Part shown: piece by piece, positions 24,739-32,893 of the stretch
Layout of the letters: the number at the start of each line of letters is the position of its first letter
How positions within the stretch are numbered: the first letter of the stretch is position 1
Source: Nannocystis sp.
GTDB taxonomy: Bacteria > Myxococcota_A > Polyangia > Nannocystales > Nannocystaceae
Direction: 5' to 3'
Length of the DNA stretch: 64,000 nt
NCBI RefSeq assembly: GCF_016714285.1
Contig: NZ_JADJNN010000004.1
Span: forward strand, 248,001 to 312,000
Notes under the pieces: generated by a model
What the model saw: only the letters and a program-made list of their open reading frames with translations
What the model was told of the DNA's origin: nothing
Databases searched by the model: none
Position numbers and translations under genes: made by a program

Positions 24739-24943
24739 CCCGCCACCACCCGACCGGGCGCCGCTCCCAGGCCGCTCCCAGGCCGCTGCGCCCCGCTGCG
24801 CCCCGCTGCGAGCAGGCGCCCTTGCGCGCGCACAGGATCGCGCCGGCCCCGACGATCGCCACGGAGCACGGCACACCGGTGTTACCATCCTCGCTCGCCG
24901 CGTCGCTGTCAGGCCCGGCGAGACTTCATCCAAGGAGAGGATC

Positions 24944-27900
24944 GTGAACCTTCAAGCTCTCGGTCGACCGGGGGATCGCCGCGCCTATCCCCGCGTCACG
25001 TGCACGCTGTCCTGCGCCGTCGCCGGCCTCGGCGAGGGCCGCGTCCTCAACGTGTCCGACGGCGGCGCCTTCGTCGCCCTGCCGGAGACCCAGGTCCACC
25101 CGCCGCGCCTGATCCACCTCCGCCTCGGCATCAGCGAGCCGCCGATCGAGCTCCCCGCCGAGGTCGTCCGCGTCACCACCCTCGCGCCCCAGGGCATCGG
25201 CCTCGCCGTGCAATGGAAGGGCGTCCAGGAGACCGCCAGCGAGCAGATCCACCGCTTCGTGCTCGCCCGCCTGCTCGCCGAGATCGCCGAGATCATGGAG
25301 GGCGACCCGCGCCCCGTCGATCCTCGCAACGTCCAGGTCGTGCACTCCGTCGAGTCCGTCGCCGCCGCGATGCGCCAGATGATCGAGCGCGAGGGCCCCG
25401 TCCCCGGCAACCTGTTCCAGCGCGACGTCGGCGAGCTCGTCGACATCCAGCTGGTCGCCGCCGACCACCGCGAGGTCGTCGTCCTCCTCCGCGACCCCGC
25501 CGCCCGCAGGCCCGAGCCCGGCGACCACGTCCACCTCACCCTCACCCGCGGCTCCTTCAACGCCCACGCCCACGCCGCCGTCCGCGGCCGCAGCGGCGAG
25601 CGCGTCAGCCTCGAGGTCCCCACCACCCTCACCGTGTTCGAGCTGCGCCGCGCCCCCAGGCGCGCCCCCACGGCCGAGGAGATGTACGTAGCGATCCCCG
25701 TGCCCTACCCGCCGGGCCGCAAGCTGCGCTGCGAGGTGCTCGACATCTCGAGCACCGGCCTCGCCTTCAAGCTCGAGCGCGACGCCCCCTACTTCCTCCC
25801 CGGCACGCCGCTGCGCGAGGTCGCGATCCTCGGCGCCCGCGGCGACGGCGAGCGCCGCAAGTCGGCGCAGGTCATGCACATCACCCCGGTCAACGACGCC
25901 GCCGGCAACATCGACCACCTCCGCGTCGGCATCGACTTCGGGATCACCGACGACGCCTTCGCCAAGGGCGCCCGCCCGCGCGCCGCCGGCGAGAAGCGCT
26001 CCGCCAGCTTCGTCGAGAAGATGGGCCTCCTGATCGGCCGCCTGGTCCCGCGCCGCGGCCCGACCACCGCCTCGCTCGCCTCCGGCAACGGCGTCGAGGT
26101 CGTGCGCATGCCCAACAAGCGGCGCGAGGATGTCGTCGCCCTCATCAACACCACCCCGCGCGCCGGCCGGCGCCTGCACGCGCCCGTCATCATCATCCCG
26201 CCCGCCCACGGCAAGCGCAAAGAGTCGACCAGCGTGCTCGCCCAGATCCTGGTCGAGTCCTTCGCCAAGGCCCGCCGCGACGTCGTCGTGCTCCGCTTCG
26301 ACGGCGTGCGCAACATCGGCGAGAGCTACAAGGACCCCGACTGTCGCGAGCCCGGCCGCGAGGCGATGCGCTCGACCCTCTCGCAGGCCGTCGACGACAT
26401 CAACACCGCGATCGACTACGTCTACAACAACCCGATCTTCTCGCCCAGCGAGGTCGTGCTGTGCTGCTTCAGCCTGCAGGGCGTGCCGGGCCGCCGCGCC
26501 GCCTTCATCGACCAGGGCAAGCGCCTCCACTACCTGATCGGCGTCAACGGTGCCGTCGCCGCCCAGGAGATGATCCGCAACGCCTCCGGCGGCATCGACT
26601 ACGTGGCCCAGCGCGCCAGCGGCCGCCACATCGGCCCCGCCTCGATCCTCGGCATCTCCCTCGACGGCGACCCCTACGCCGACGACCTCATCCGCAACGG
26701 CCTCGCCTTCGTCGGCGACGCCAAGCGAGAGATCGCCGCGATCCCGATCCCCGTCACATGGTTCCTCGGCCGCCACGACGCCTGGATCGACCCGGCCACG
26801 ATCCGCGAGTTCATCGCCGTCCCCGCCAGCGCCCCGCGCGAGCTCATCGAGCTCGACATCGGCCACCTCCCGCTGACCTCCTTCGAGGCCTTCACCCTGT
26901 TCTCCCAGATCGTCCGCTGCATCGGCAAACAGCTGCTGCACGAGGACCTCGAGCCCGCGATCCCCGACCCCCGCGAGCTGGTCCGCGTGCGCCAGGCCGA
27001 GTGGCGCCGCGTGCCCAAGAGCCCGCTCCCCGACCGCCGCTCCTACTGGCAGGAGTACCTGCTCGGCAACGCCGAGCACAAGGTCGGCTACGACGTCCTG
27101 AACGCCTCCGACGACTACCTCGCCTTCCTCGACCGCGAGGCCGAGCTGCTCGACCTCCGCCCCGAGCACGTCATCGCCGACATGGGCTGCGGCACCGGCA
27201 ACTTCGCCGCCCGCCTGCTGCGCCGCCGCGGCCACAAGACCCGACCGATCTGCGCCCGCCTCGCGCTCGTCGACTTCGTCCCCGACGCCCTCGACAACGC
27301 CGAGCGCAAGCTCCACGCCCTCGCCCAGGAGCGCGACCTCTCGCTCCCCGCCGTCTCGCGCCACCTCGTCAACCTCGACATCTCCCCGCTGCGCACCCTG
27401 CGTCGCTTCGTCGCCGGCGAGCTGTTCGGCTACGACGCCCTCAAGGGCATCATCCGCGGCCTCAGCGACTACTCGATCGACACCTGGCGCGCCCACGAAG
27501 ACTGGCGCCTCCACGACATCGTCCGCGGCCGCGAGCTCGACAAGCAGGACCTCGCCTACGTCCGCGCCAACTTCCCCGCCGACGAGCAGGAGGTCATCCT
27601 CGACACCAACCGCCTCACCCGCTGGCTGCGCGGCCGCTGGAGCGCCGACGACCTCACCCGCGACGGCCGCAGCCGCGTCGACCGCGGCGAGGCGCTGCTC
27701 GCCAGCGACCTCAAGCTCAGCCGCCTCACCCTCAAGACCAGCGACAACGTCGAGCGACTCCCCTTCGCCGACGCTAGCCTCGACCGCATCAACTGCAGCC
27801 TGGTCCTCAGCTACCTCAGCAACCCGCTCGAGCTGCTCCGCGAGTTCCACCGCGTGCTCCGCCCCGGCGGCCGCATCGTCATGTCGTCGATGCTGCCCGA

Positions 27901-28183
27901 CACCGACATGAGCAAGATCTACCAGCGACTGCTGCGACGCATCGAGACCGACCCCGCCCTGCCGCTCCCGCCCGGCATGGACCGCGCCACCTTCGCGGGC
28001 GAGATGCGCCACTTCCTCAGCGCCGCCGCCTTCCTGTTCATGCTCGCCGAGGAGGGCCAGTTCGCCTTCTTCTCGCGCGAGGAGATGTGCAACCTCTGCG
28101 AGCGCGCCGGCTTCCGCCGCGTCGAGAGCCACCTCGCCTTCGGCGAGCCGGCCCAGGCCCACATCACCGTCGGACTGCGATGA
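24944..28183 (+). CDS. Multidomain PilZ - PilZ - alpha/beta hydrolase - SAM methyltransferase fusion
   Basis: A 1079-residue cytosolic protein. Domain 1 (about residues 8-110) is a PilZ domain with the cyclic-di-GMP motifs RRAYPR and NVSDGGAFV. Domain 2 (about 145-345) is YcgR-like, with RRAPRRAP and DISSTGLAFKL. Domain 3 (about 385-660) is an alpha/beta hydrolase resembling LuxD acyl transferases: APVIIIPPAHGKRKES, the nucleophile Ser in CCFSLQGVPG (about residue 511), Asp in FLGRHDAWIDP and His in DIGHLPLT. Domain 4 (about 700-1079) is a class I methyltransferase with DMGCGTGNFA (residue about 743) and NVERLPFADASLDRINCSLVLSY. Start GTG 24944 has a strong Shine-Dalgarno AAGGAGAGG. The stop overlaps the next gene by 4 bases. 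I read it as a second-messenger-controlled acyl hydrolase/transferase joined to a methylating enzyme; the substrate is unknown. Confidence 0.8.
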   Translation: MNLQALGRPGDRRAYPRVTCTLSCAVAGLGEGRVLNVSDGGAFVALPETQVHPPRLIHLRLGISEPPIELPAEVVRVTTLAPQGIGLAVQWKGVQETASEQIHRFVLARLLAEIAEIMEGDPRPVDPRNVQVVHSVESVAAAMRQMIEREGPVPGNLFQRDVGELVDIQLVAADHREVVVLLRDPAARRPEPGDHVHLTLTRGSFNAHAHAAVRGRSGERVSLEVPTTLTVFELRRAPRRAPTAEEMYVAIPVPYPPGRKLRCEVLDISSTGLAFKLERDAPYFLPGTPLREVAILGARGDGERRKSAQVMHITPVNDAAGNIDHLRVGIDFGITDDAFAKGARPRAAGEKRSASFVEKMGLLIGRLVPRRGPTTASLASGNGVEVVRMPNKRREDVVALINTTPRAGRRLHAPVIIIPPAHGKRKESTSVLAQILVESFAKARRDVVVLRFDGVRNIGESYKDPDCREPGREAMRSTLSQAVDDINTAIDYVYNNPIFSPSEVVLCCFSLQGVPGRRAAFIDQGKRLHYLIGVNGAVAAQEMIRNASGGIDYVAQRASGRHIGPASILGISLDGDPYADDLIRNGLAFVGDAKREIAAIPIPVTWFLGRHDAWIDPATIREFIAVPASAPRELIELDIGHLPLTSFEAFTLFSQIVRCIGKQLLHEDLEPAIPDPRELVRVRQAEWRRVPKSPLPDRRSYWQEYLLGNAEHKVGYDVLNASDDYLAFLDREAELLDLRPEHVIADMGCGTGNFAARLLRRRGHKTRPICARLALVDFVPDALDNAERKLHALAQERDLSLPAVSRHLVNLDISPLRTLRRFVAGELFGYDALKGIIRGLSDYSIDTWRAHEDWRLHDIVRGRELDKQDLAYVRANFPADEQEVILDTNRLTRWLRGRWSADDLTRDGRSRVDRGEALLASDLKLSRLTLKTSDNVERLPFADASLDRINCSLVLSYLSNPLELLREFHRVLRPGGRIVMSSMLPDTDMSKIYQRLLRRIETDPALPLPPGMDRATFAGEMRHFLSAAAFLFMLAEEGQFAFFSREEMCNLCERAGFRRVESHLAFGEPAQAHITVGLR

Positions 28184-31002
28184 GCCAGGCCCCGGATCTC
28201 AGCTTGCTCGCCGCGCCCCTGCCCCGGGACGAGGCCTTCACGCGCAAGCTCCGCGGCGAGATCCGGGCCGGCTACCAGCGCGCCACCTACCTCAGCATCG
28301 CCCTCATCCTCGGCTTCGCGATCCTCGACGCCACGACCGTCGCGCAGGCCGGCCTGATGTACACCTTCTTCGCGCTGCGAGCCGGCATCTGCGCCCTGCT
28401 CTTCGCCCTGCTGCGCGTCAGCCAGCACCCGCGCCTGGCCCCCCACGTCGAGTTCATCGCCATGCTCGGCGCCGCCTCCACCGGCGGCGTAATCGCCCTG
28501 ATGAGCGCCCTCTACATGGGCCACGAGAGCTACTACTACGCCGGCATGAGCCTCACGCTGGTCGCGATCGGCGTGCTGGTCCCGGTCGGCCCCGCCTCGC
28601 TCGCCGGCGCCGCCCTGGCCATCTACCTCAGCTTCATCGTCTTCCTGCAGTTCCTCGATCCCACCCCGCTGGCCGACTGGAACTGGAACGTCTTCGTCGC
28701 CAACAGCATCTTCCTCATCGTCACCGCCGCCGTCGTCGTCATCGGCGCCTTCATCAACCACCGCCTGCGCCGCCAGGCCTTCGACGCCGCCTGGGAGCAG
28801 GAGCGGGCCTCCGAGGAGCTCCGCCTCGTCAACGAGCGCGTCAAGCAGAGCTACCTCGAGATCTCGGAGAAGAACCGCGAGATCGAGGACGCCTACCGCA
28901 GCAAGTCCCAGTTCCTCGACAACATCTCCCACGAGCTGCGCACCCCGCTGACCTGCATCCTCACCCCGCTCGAGGGCCTGCTCGCCGGCAACGCCCGCGG
29001 CGAGCTGCGCGGCGTCTTCGAGGACATGCACAGCGCCTCGCGCCAGCTCTACGACCTCATCAACGACCTGCTCGACTACTCCAAGTACGGCTCGCGCGAC
29101 CAGCCGACCCAGCGCGACCCCGTCGACCTCCGCGCCGTCGTCGACGAGCACGTCCGATCATTCAAGCCGACCGCCCGCCAGCGCATGCTCACCCTCGAGT
29201 GGGAGCCGCCCGCCGAGCCGCTGATCGCCCGCGGCAGCGCCCGCGAGCTCGGCAAGGTCGTCCGCAACCTGATCTCCAACGCCGTCAAGTTCACCCCGTT
29301 CGGCGGCCGCATCAGCGTCACCCTCGGCGGCGACGACCTCGCCGTCACCCTCAAGGTCGTCGACACCGGCATCGGCATGAGCCCCGAGGTCCAGGCCAAG
29401 CTCTTCACCCCCTTCTACCAGGGCGACGCCACCTCGACCCGCGCCTTCGAGGGCACCGGCATCGGCCTCGCCCTCGTCAAGACGATCGTCAATCGCCACG
29501 ACGGCGGCATCGCCGTCACCAGCGCCCAGGGCCAGGGCACCACCATGACCGTCACCCTCCCGCGCAGCCCGCTCGACCCCACCGAGTTGGCCGGCATGGA
29601 GGCTGGTATGGACGCCGGCATGGACACCAGCATCAGCACCGGGCCCGACCTCCGCAGCGACCTGGCCGTCGACATGGGCGTCGACATGGCCGCTGGGGCC
29701 AGCATCCTCGCCCCGGTCCTGCAGTTCTCCGAGCCCTCGCAGAAGATCCTCGTCACCGAGGATCTGCTGCAGCCCGAGCCCCGCCGCGTCGACGTCGTCG
29801 GCCCGCCGCTATCACCGACGCAGGCGGGCAACTTCGACGACGGCCGCATCCCCGACGCAACGCCGCTGCTCGGCGAACACCTGCCCCAGGCCCGCGTCCA
29901 GCGCTCGCGCATCCTCGTCATCGACGACCACCCGGAGATCGTCCGCCTCATCGCCCGCCTGCTCGCCCCGGTGCACGACATCATCACCGCCAGCAACGGC
30001 GAGGAGGGCCTCCAGAAGGTCCACGACGAGCGCCCCGACCTCGTCATCTCCGACGTCATGATGCCCAAGATGAGCGGCTTCCAGCTGGTCGAGCGCCTGC
30101 GCGAGGACCCCGAGACCGCCCGCCTCCCCGTCCTCCTCCTCACCGCCCGCGCCGACGGCCACGACCGCGTCCGCGGCCTGCGACGCGGCGCCAGCGACTA
30201 CCTGATCAAGCCCTTCCTCCCCGAGGAGCTCAAGGCCCGCGTCGACAACCTCCTGCGCCACCAGCACTACGAGAGCTACATGACCCGGCTCAACGAGGAG
30301 CTAGAGGCCGACAAGAACACCCTCGAGGGCCGCGTCCACGGCCTCTTCGTCGACACCGTGCGCACCCTGGTCGCCGCCATCGACGCCAAGGACACCTACA
30401 CCGGCGGCCACTCCGAGCGCGTCAGCTTCTTCTCCGTCCGCATCGCCGAACAGCTGAAGCTGCCGCGCCCGATGGTCCGCACCATCGAGCTCGGCGCCCT
30501 CCTCCACGACGTCGGCAAGATCGGCATCCCCGACCGCGTCCTCAACAAGCCCGGCGCCCTCACCCTCGACGAGATCGAGATCATCCGCCAGCACACGATC
30601 TTCGGCGGCCAGATCCTCGAGAAGTCGCCCGAGCTCGCCGAGCTGCGCCGCTTCGCCCTCCACCACCACGAGCGCTGGGACGGCACCGGCTACCCCGACC
30701 GCCTCGCCTCCGTCGACATCCCCCAGAGCGTCCGCGTCGTCAGCGTCGCCGACTGCTGGGACGCCATGGTCTCCGACCGCATCTACCGCGCCGGCATGGA
30801 GCCCCAGGTCGCCGCCGAGAAGGTCGCACGCCTGGGCGGCACCCAGTTCGACCCCGAGGTCGTCGAGGCCATGATGTCGGTCTGGCGCCAGCTCGAGCTC
30901 CCGCCCTACCTGCGCCCGCTCAAGTCCCGCATGGTCCCGCACGAGAACCGCGCCAGCCCCCGCGTCAGCGAGTGCGGCGAGACCTACCACGTGCACGAGT
31001 GA
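28180..31002 (+). CDS. Membrane histidine kinase - receiver - HD-GYP hybrid
   Basis: A 940-residue protein coupled to the PilZ fusion gene by an ATGA overlap. It has six membrane helices (about residues 35-200), a coiled coil, HisKA (FLDNISHELRTPLTCIL, phosphoacceptor His near 250), a HATPase_c domain (NLISNAVKFTP, DTGIGMSP, GTGIGLALVK), a Met/Asp-rich linker, a receiver domain (RILVIDDHPEIVRL, phospho-Asp in LVISDVMMPKMSG, Lys in YLIKPF) and a full HD-GYP domain (GGHSERV, LLHDVGKIGIPD, HHERWDGTGYPD, VADCWDAM). HD-GYP domains hydrolyse cyclic di-GMP. The pair thus has a sensor that can remove the messenger and an effector that binds it. The sensed signal is unknown. Confidence 0.9.
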   Translation: MSQAPDLSLLAAPLPRDEAFTRKLRGEIRAGYQRATYLSIALILGFAILDATTVAQAGLMYTFFALRAGICALLFALLRVSQHPRLAPHVEFIAMLGAASTGGVIALMSALYMGHESYYYAGMSLTLVAIGVLVPVGPASLAGAALAIYLSFIVFLQFLDPTPLADWNWNVFVANSIFLIVTAAVVVIGAFINHRLRRQAFDAAWEQERASEELRLVNERVKQSYLEISEKNREIEDAYRSKSQFLDNISHELRTPLTCILTPLEGLLAGNARGELRGVFEDMHSASRQLYDLINDLLDYSKYGSRDQPTQRDPVDLRAVVDEHVRSFKPTARQRMLTLEWEPPAEPLIARGSARELGKVVRNLISNAVKFTPFGGRISVTLGGDDLAVTLKVVDTGIGMSPEVQAKLFTPFYQGDATSTRAFEGTGIGLALVKTIVNRHDGGIAVTSAQGQGTTMTVTLPRSPLDPTELAGMEAGMDAGMDTSISTGPDLRSDLAVDMGVDMAAGASILAPVLQFSEPSQKILVTEDLLQPEPRRVDVVGPPLSPTQAGNFDDGRIPDATPLLGEHLPQARVQRSRILVIDDHPEIVRLIARLLAPVHDIITASNGEEGLQKVHDERPDLVISDVMMPKMSGFQLVERLREDPETARLPVLLLTARADGHDRVRGLRRGASDYLIKPFLPEELKARVDNLLRHQHYESYMTRLNEELEADKNTLEGRVHGLFVDTVRTLVAAIDAKDTYTGGHSERVSFFSVRIAEQLKLPRPMVRTIELGALLHDVGKIGIPDRVLNKPGALTLDEIEIIRQHTIFGGQILEKSPELAELRRFALHHHERWDGTGYPDRLASVDIPQSVRVVSVADCWDAMVSDRIYRAGMEPQVAAEKVARLGGTQFDPEVVEAMMSVWRQLELPPYLRPLKSRMVPHENRASPRVSECGETYHVHE

Positions 31003-31075
31003 CACCGCCGACCACCGCTGCGCCTGACGGCGCCCCACACCCGCCACGTGTTCATGCAACGCCGACGCACGCGCC

Positions 31076-31690
31076 TCACACCCCGCACGCCCGCTCGATC
31101 GCCGCGTAGATGAACGCGGTCAGCGTCACCTTCGCCCCGCGCAGCACCGACAGCCCGAGGTGCCACGAAGCCCGATCCTCCGCGCCCTCCGGCGTGTAGT
31201 TGTACCAGTGCAGCAGCTGCCCCGCGCGCAGCCCGATCGTCGCCGGTGGCCGCGCCCGCGGGAAGCAGGTCTCGCCGCCGAGCTCCGGCCCCACCAGACA
31301 GAGCATCGCCGTAGCGACCAGATGCAGCCCCGCGAACTCGTAGGTGTCGAGGTGCGGCGGATGCCCCTCGCCGACCGCGTAGCGACGAAAGCGCAGCGTC
31401 CCCCCGACCTCGTTGCGCAGCCCGACCGTCGCCTCGATCCGCCCTGCCACCGCGGCGATCAGCGGGTCGCCCGCGATCGGGAGCTCGCACGAAAAACCGG
31501 TGCGGTCGTGCCGACTCGCGACCCCCCGCGCCGCCCGCCACGCAGCATCCCCGGCCAGCGCCAGCAACCTCTCGACCTCCGCCGGCGCCACCAGCCCCTC
31601 CGCGAGCCACAACCGCGGCGACCCGCGCAGCGACAGCAACCCCGACAACTCGCCCATCGGCATCAGCCCCGCCGACTCACCCACCGGCAT
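31076..31690 (-). CDS. 2-oxoglutarate/Fe(II)-dependent oxygenase (prolyl 4-hydroxylase-like)
   Basis: A 204-residue protein with the double-stranded beta-helix signature of P4H-type oxygenases: HLDTYEFAGLHLVATAMLCL (iron ligands H and D in HLD), GGETCFPRA, and the distal His in SWHLGLSVLRGAKVTLTAF with a following Arg/Lys that would bind 2-oxoglutarate. It should hydroxylate a peptide side chain or small molecule. It starts about 10 bases after the stop of the PqqD-like repeat protein, so the two are likely one operon, which hints that the repeat protein may be its substrate. ATG 31690 and ATG 31666 are both possible; the DNA between them is repetitive (ATGCC(G/A)ATGGG-like). Confidence 0.8.
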   Translation of the reverse strand: MPVGESAGLMPMGELSGLLSLRGSPRLWLAEGLVAPAEVERLLALAGDAAWRAARGVASRHDRTGFSCELPIAGDPLIAAVAGRIEATVGLRNEVGGTLRFRRYAVGEGHPPHLDTYEFAGLHLVATAMLCLVGPELGGETCFPRARPPATIGLRAGQLLHWYNYTPEGAEDRASWHLGLSVLRGAKVTLTAFIYAAIERACGV

Positions 31691-31700
31691 CAACCGCGAC

Positions 31701-32822
31701 TCACTCGCTGCCGGGCTTCTGCGCCACCTTCTGCGCCTGCTCCTCGGCACTCACCTTCTGCCCCTGCTCCTTCGCGCTCGCCTTGCCGTCCTGCTCCTGC
31801 TTCTGCGGCCCCGCCTTCACCTGCTGCTCCTGCTTCTGCACCGCGCTGGCCTTCGACTCCTGCTCTTGCTTCTGCACGTTCGCCTTCTGCGCCTGCTCCT
31901 TCTGCGGCCCCGCCTTCACGTCCTGCTCCTGCTTCTGCACCGCGCTCGCCTTCTCGTCCTGCTCGCTCGCCCCCGGCGACTTCTTGGCCTGCTCCTGCTT
32001 CTGCACCGCGCTCGCCTTCTCCTCCTGCTCCTTCGCCGGCCCCGCCTTGACGTCCTGCTCCTGCCTCTGCACCGCGCTCGCCTTGTCCTCCTGCTCCTGC
32101 GGCGCCAGGTCCTTCTTTTTCTGCTTCTCCTTCATCGCGCTCCCCTTCTCCTCCTGCTCCTGCACGGGCCGCGCCTCCAGCTTGTTGTGCTGCTCCATCT
32201 TGCTGGTCTGCTCATTCCGCTGCTGCTGCTGCTGCTGCGTCTGCACCTTCGCCTGCTGCTCGCGCTGCATCGGCGTCTTGTGCTCCTGCTCCTGCGCGGC
32301 GACCTTCTGCTGCTGCTCGGCCTCACGCTCCCGCGCCGCGAGCTCGTGCTGCTGCACCTTGGCCTGCCGCTCCGCCTGCGCCTGCTGGGCCGCCCCCTCC
32401 TTCACCTTCTGCTCGTCAGCCCGCGCCTGCTCGCTCGCCTTGAACAGCTGCTCCGCCTGCACCTGACCCTTCTGCTCGCCCGCCGCCGCCGCGCCGAGCG
32501 GGGCCAGCCCCGCCGTCACCGCCCCGGCCGCCGCCAGCGACAGCACCTCGCGCCGCGACAGCCCGCGACTCGCGGCCGGCGGCGCCACCCGGGCGACCAT
32601 CAGCTCCGCGTCCGCGAGCTCGTCGAGCGCCCGCCACACCGCGTCGACCGGGGCCCCGACGAGCACCGCCAGGTCATCGACCGACCGCAGCCCGTCGGCG
32701 TGCAACCACACCGCCGCGGCGACGCCGACCAGCTGGACCGGCTCTCGCTGCGGGTGCCGCAACACCAGACCCGCCGCAACCTCCGTAACCGCGAAACCCT
32801 CGACCATCGCCCGTGGATGCAT
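31701..32822 (-). CDS. PqqD-like domain, Tat-like motif and long Gln/Glu/Lys-rich repeat protein
   Basis: ATG 32822 gives 373 residues. Residues about 5-75 resemble PqqD, the winged-helix peptide-binding domain (RRE) of RiPP pathways: AAGLVLRHPQREPVQLVGVAAAVW then LRSVDDLAVLVGAPVDAVWRALDELADAELM. Residues 88-115 contain a twin-arginine-like motif SRREVL and a hydrophobic run. The rest (about 115-373) is composed of Q/E/K/A-rich coiled-coil repeats, with seven or so units of the form DKASAVQKQEQ-DVKAGPQKEQ (18-21 residues). TTGACC, an 18-base spacer and TAGCTG end 7 bases before this ATG, which decides the start over 32840. A chaperone-plus-substrate fusion is one reading; an envelope structural repeat protein is another. 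Confidence 0.7.
   Translation of the reverse strand: MHPRAMVEGFAVTEVAAGLVLRHPQREPVQLVGVAAAVWLHADGLRSVDDLAVLVGAPVDAVWRALDELADAELMVARVAPPAASRGLSRREVLSLAAAGAVTAGLAPLGAAAAGEQKGQVQAEQLFKASEQARADEQKVKEGAAQQAQAERQAKVQQHELAAREREAEQQQKVAAQEQEHKTPMQREQQAKVQTQQQQQQRNEQTSKMEQHNKLEARPVQEQEEKGSAMKEKQKKKDLAPQEQEDKASAVQRQEQDVKAGPAKEQEEKASAVQKQEQAKKSPGASEQDEKASAVQKQEQDVKAGPQKEQAQKANVQKQEQESKASAVQKQEQQVKAGPQKQEQDGKASAKEQGQKVSAEEQAQKVAQKPGSE
31730..32180 (-). repeat. Array of 54-66 bp coding repeats in the PqqD-like gene
   Basis: Units of roughly 18-21 codons with the shared core ASAVQKQEQ and KAGP(Q/A)K(E)Q repeat six to eight times. Unit lengths vary, but the CTCCTGCTTCTGCAC and CGCGCTCGCCTT words recur in each (plus strand). 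Confidence 0.8.
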
Positions 32823-32829
32823 GGCCTGC

Positions 32830-32859
32830 CAGCTAGCCACGGGGCCCTACAGGGGTCAA
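32830..32859 (-). promoter_or_regulatory. Sigma-70 promoter of the PqqD-like gene
   Basis: On the minus strand TTGACC (32859-32854), an 18-base spacer and TAGCTG (32835-32830). The ATG is 7 bases beyond, so the transcript appears leaderless. Confidence 0.65.
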
Positions 32860-32893
32860 GGCGCGCGAGTGCACAGCGCGTGCCCGCTCCGCC

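Larger units (their letters stand above)
24402..24943. other. Intergenic region of 542 bases with micro-repeats
   Basis: Contains an inverted repeat at 24490-24507, a 12-base triplicate (GGGCACCTCGTG, about 24685-24715), one dispersed palindrome (24723-24738) and short duplications of GCTCCCAGGCC and GCTGCGCCCC (24764-24812). No gene was found. The last 15 bases hold the strong Shine-Dalgarno of the PilZ fusion gene. Confidence 0.6.

Noticed and set aside
24926..28162. A 1078-codon open frame antisense to the PilZ fusion gene
   Set aside because: Composition is pure shadow (runs of Glu, Val, Ala, Asp, Gly) with no domain pattern; the plus-strand frame has four clear domains and a Shine-Dalgarno.
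31003..31075. Terminator between the HD-GYP hybrid and the convergent oxygenase
   Set aside because: No stem of convincing length or T-run could be found in the 73 bases.
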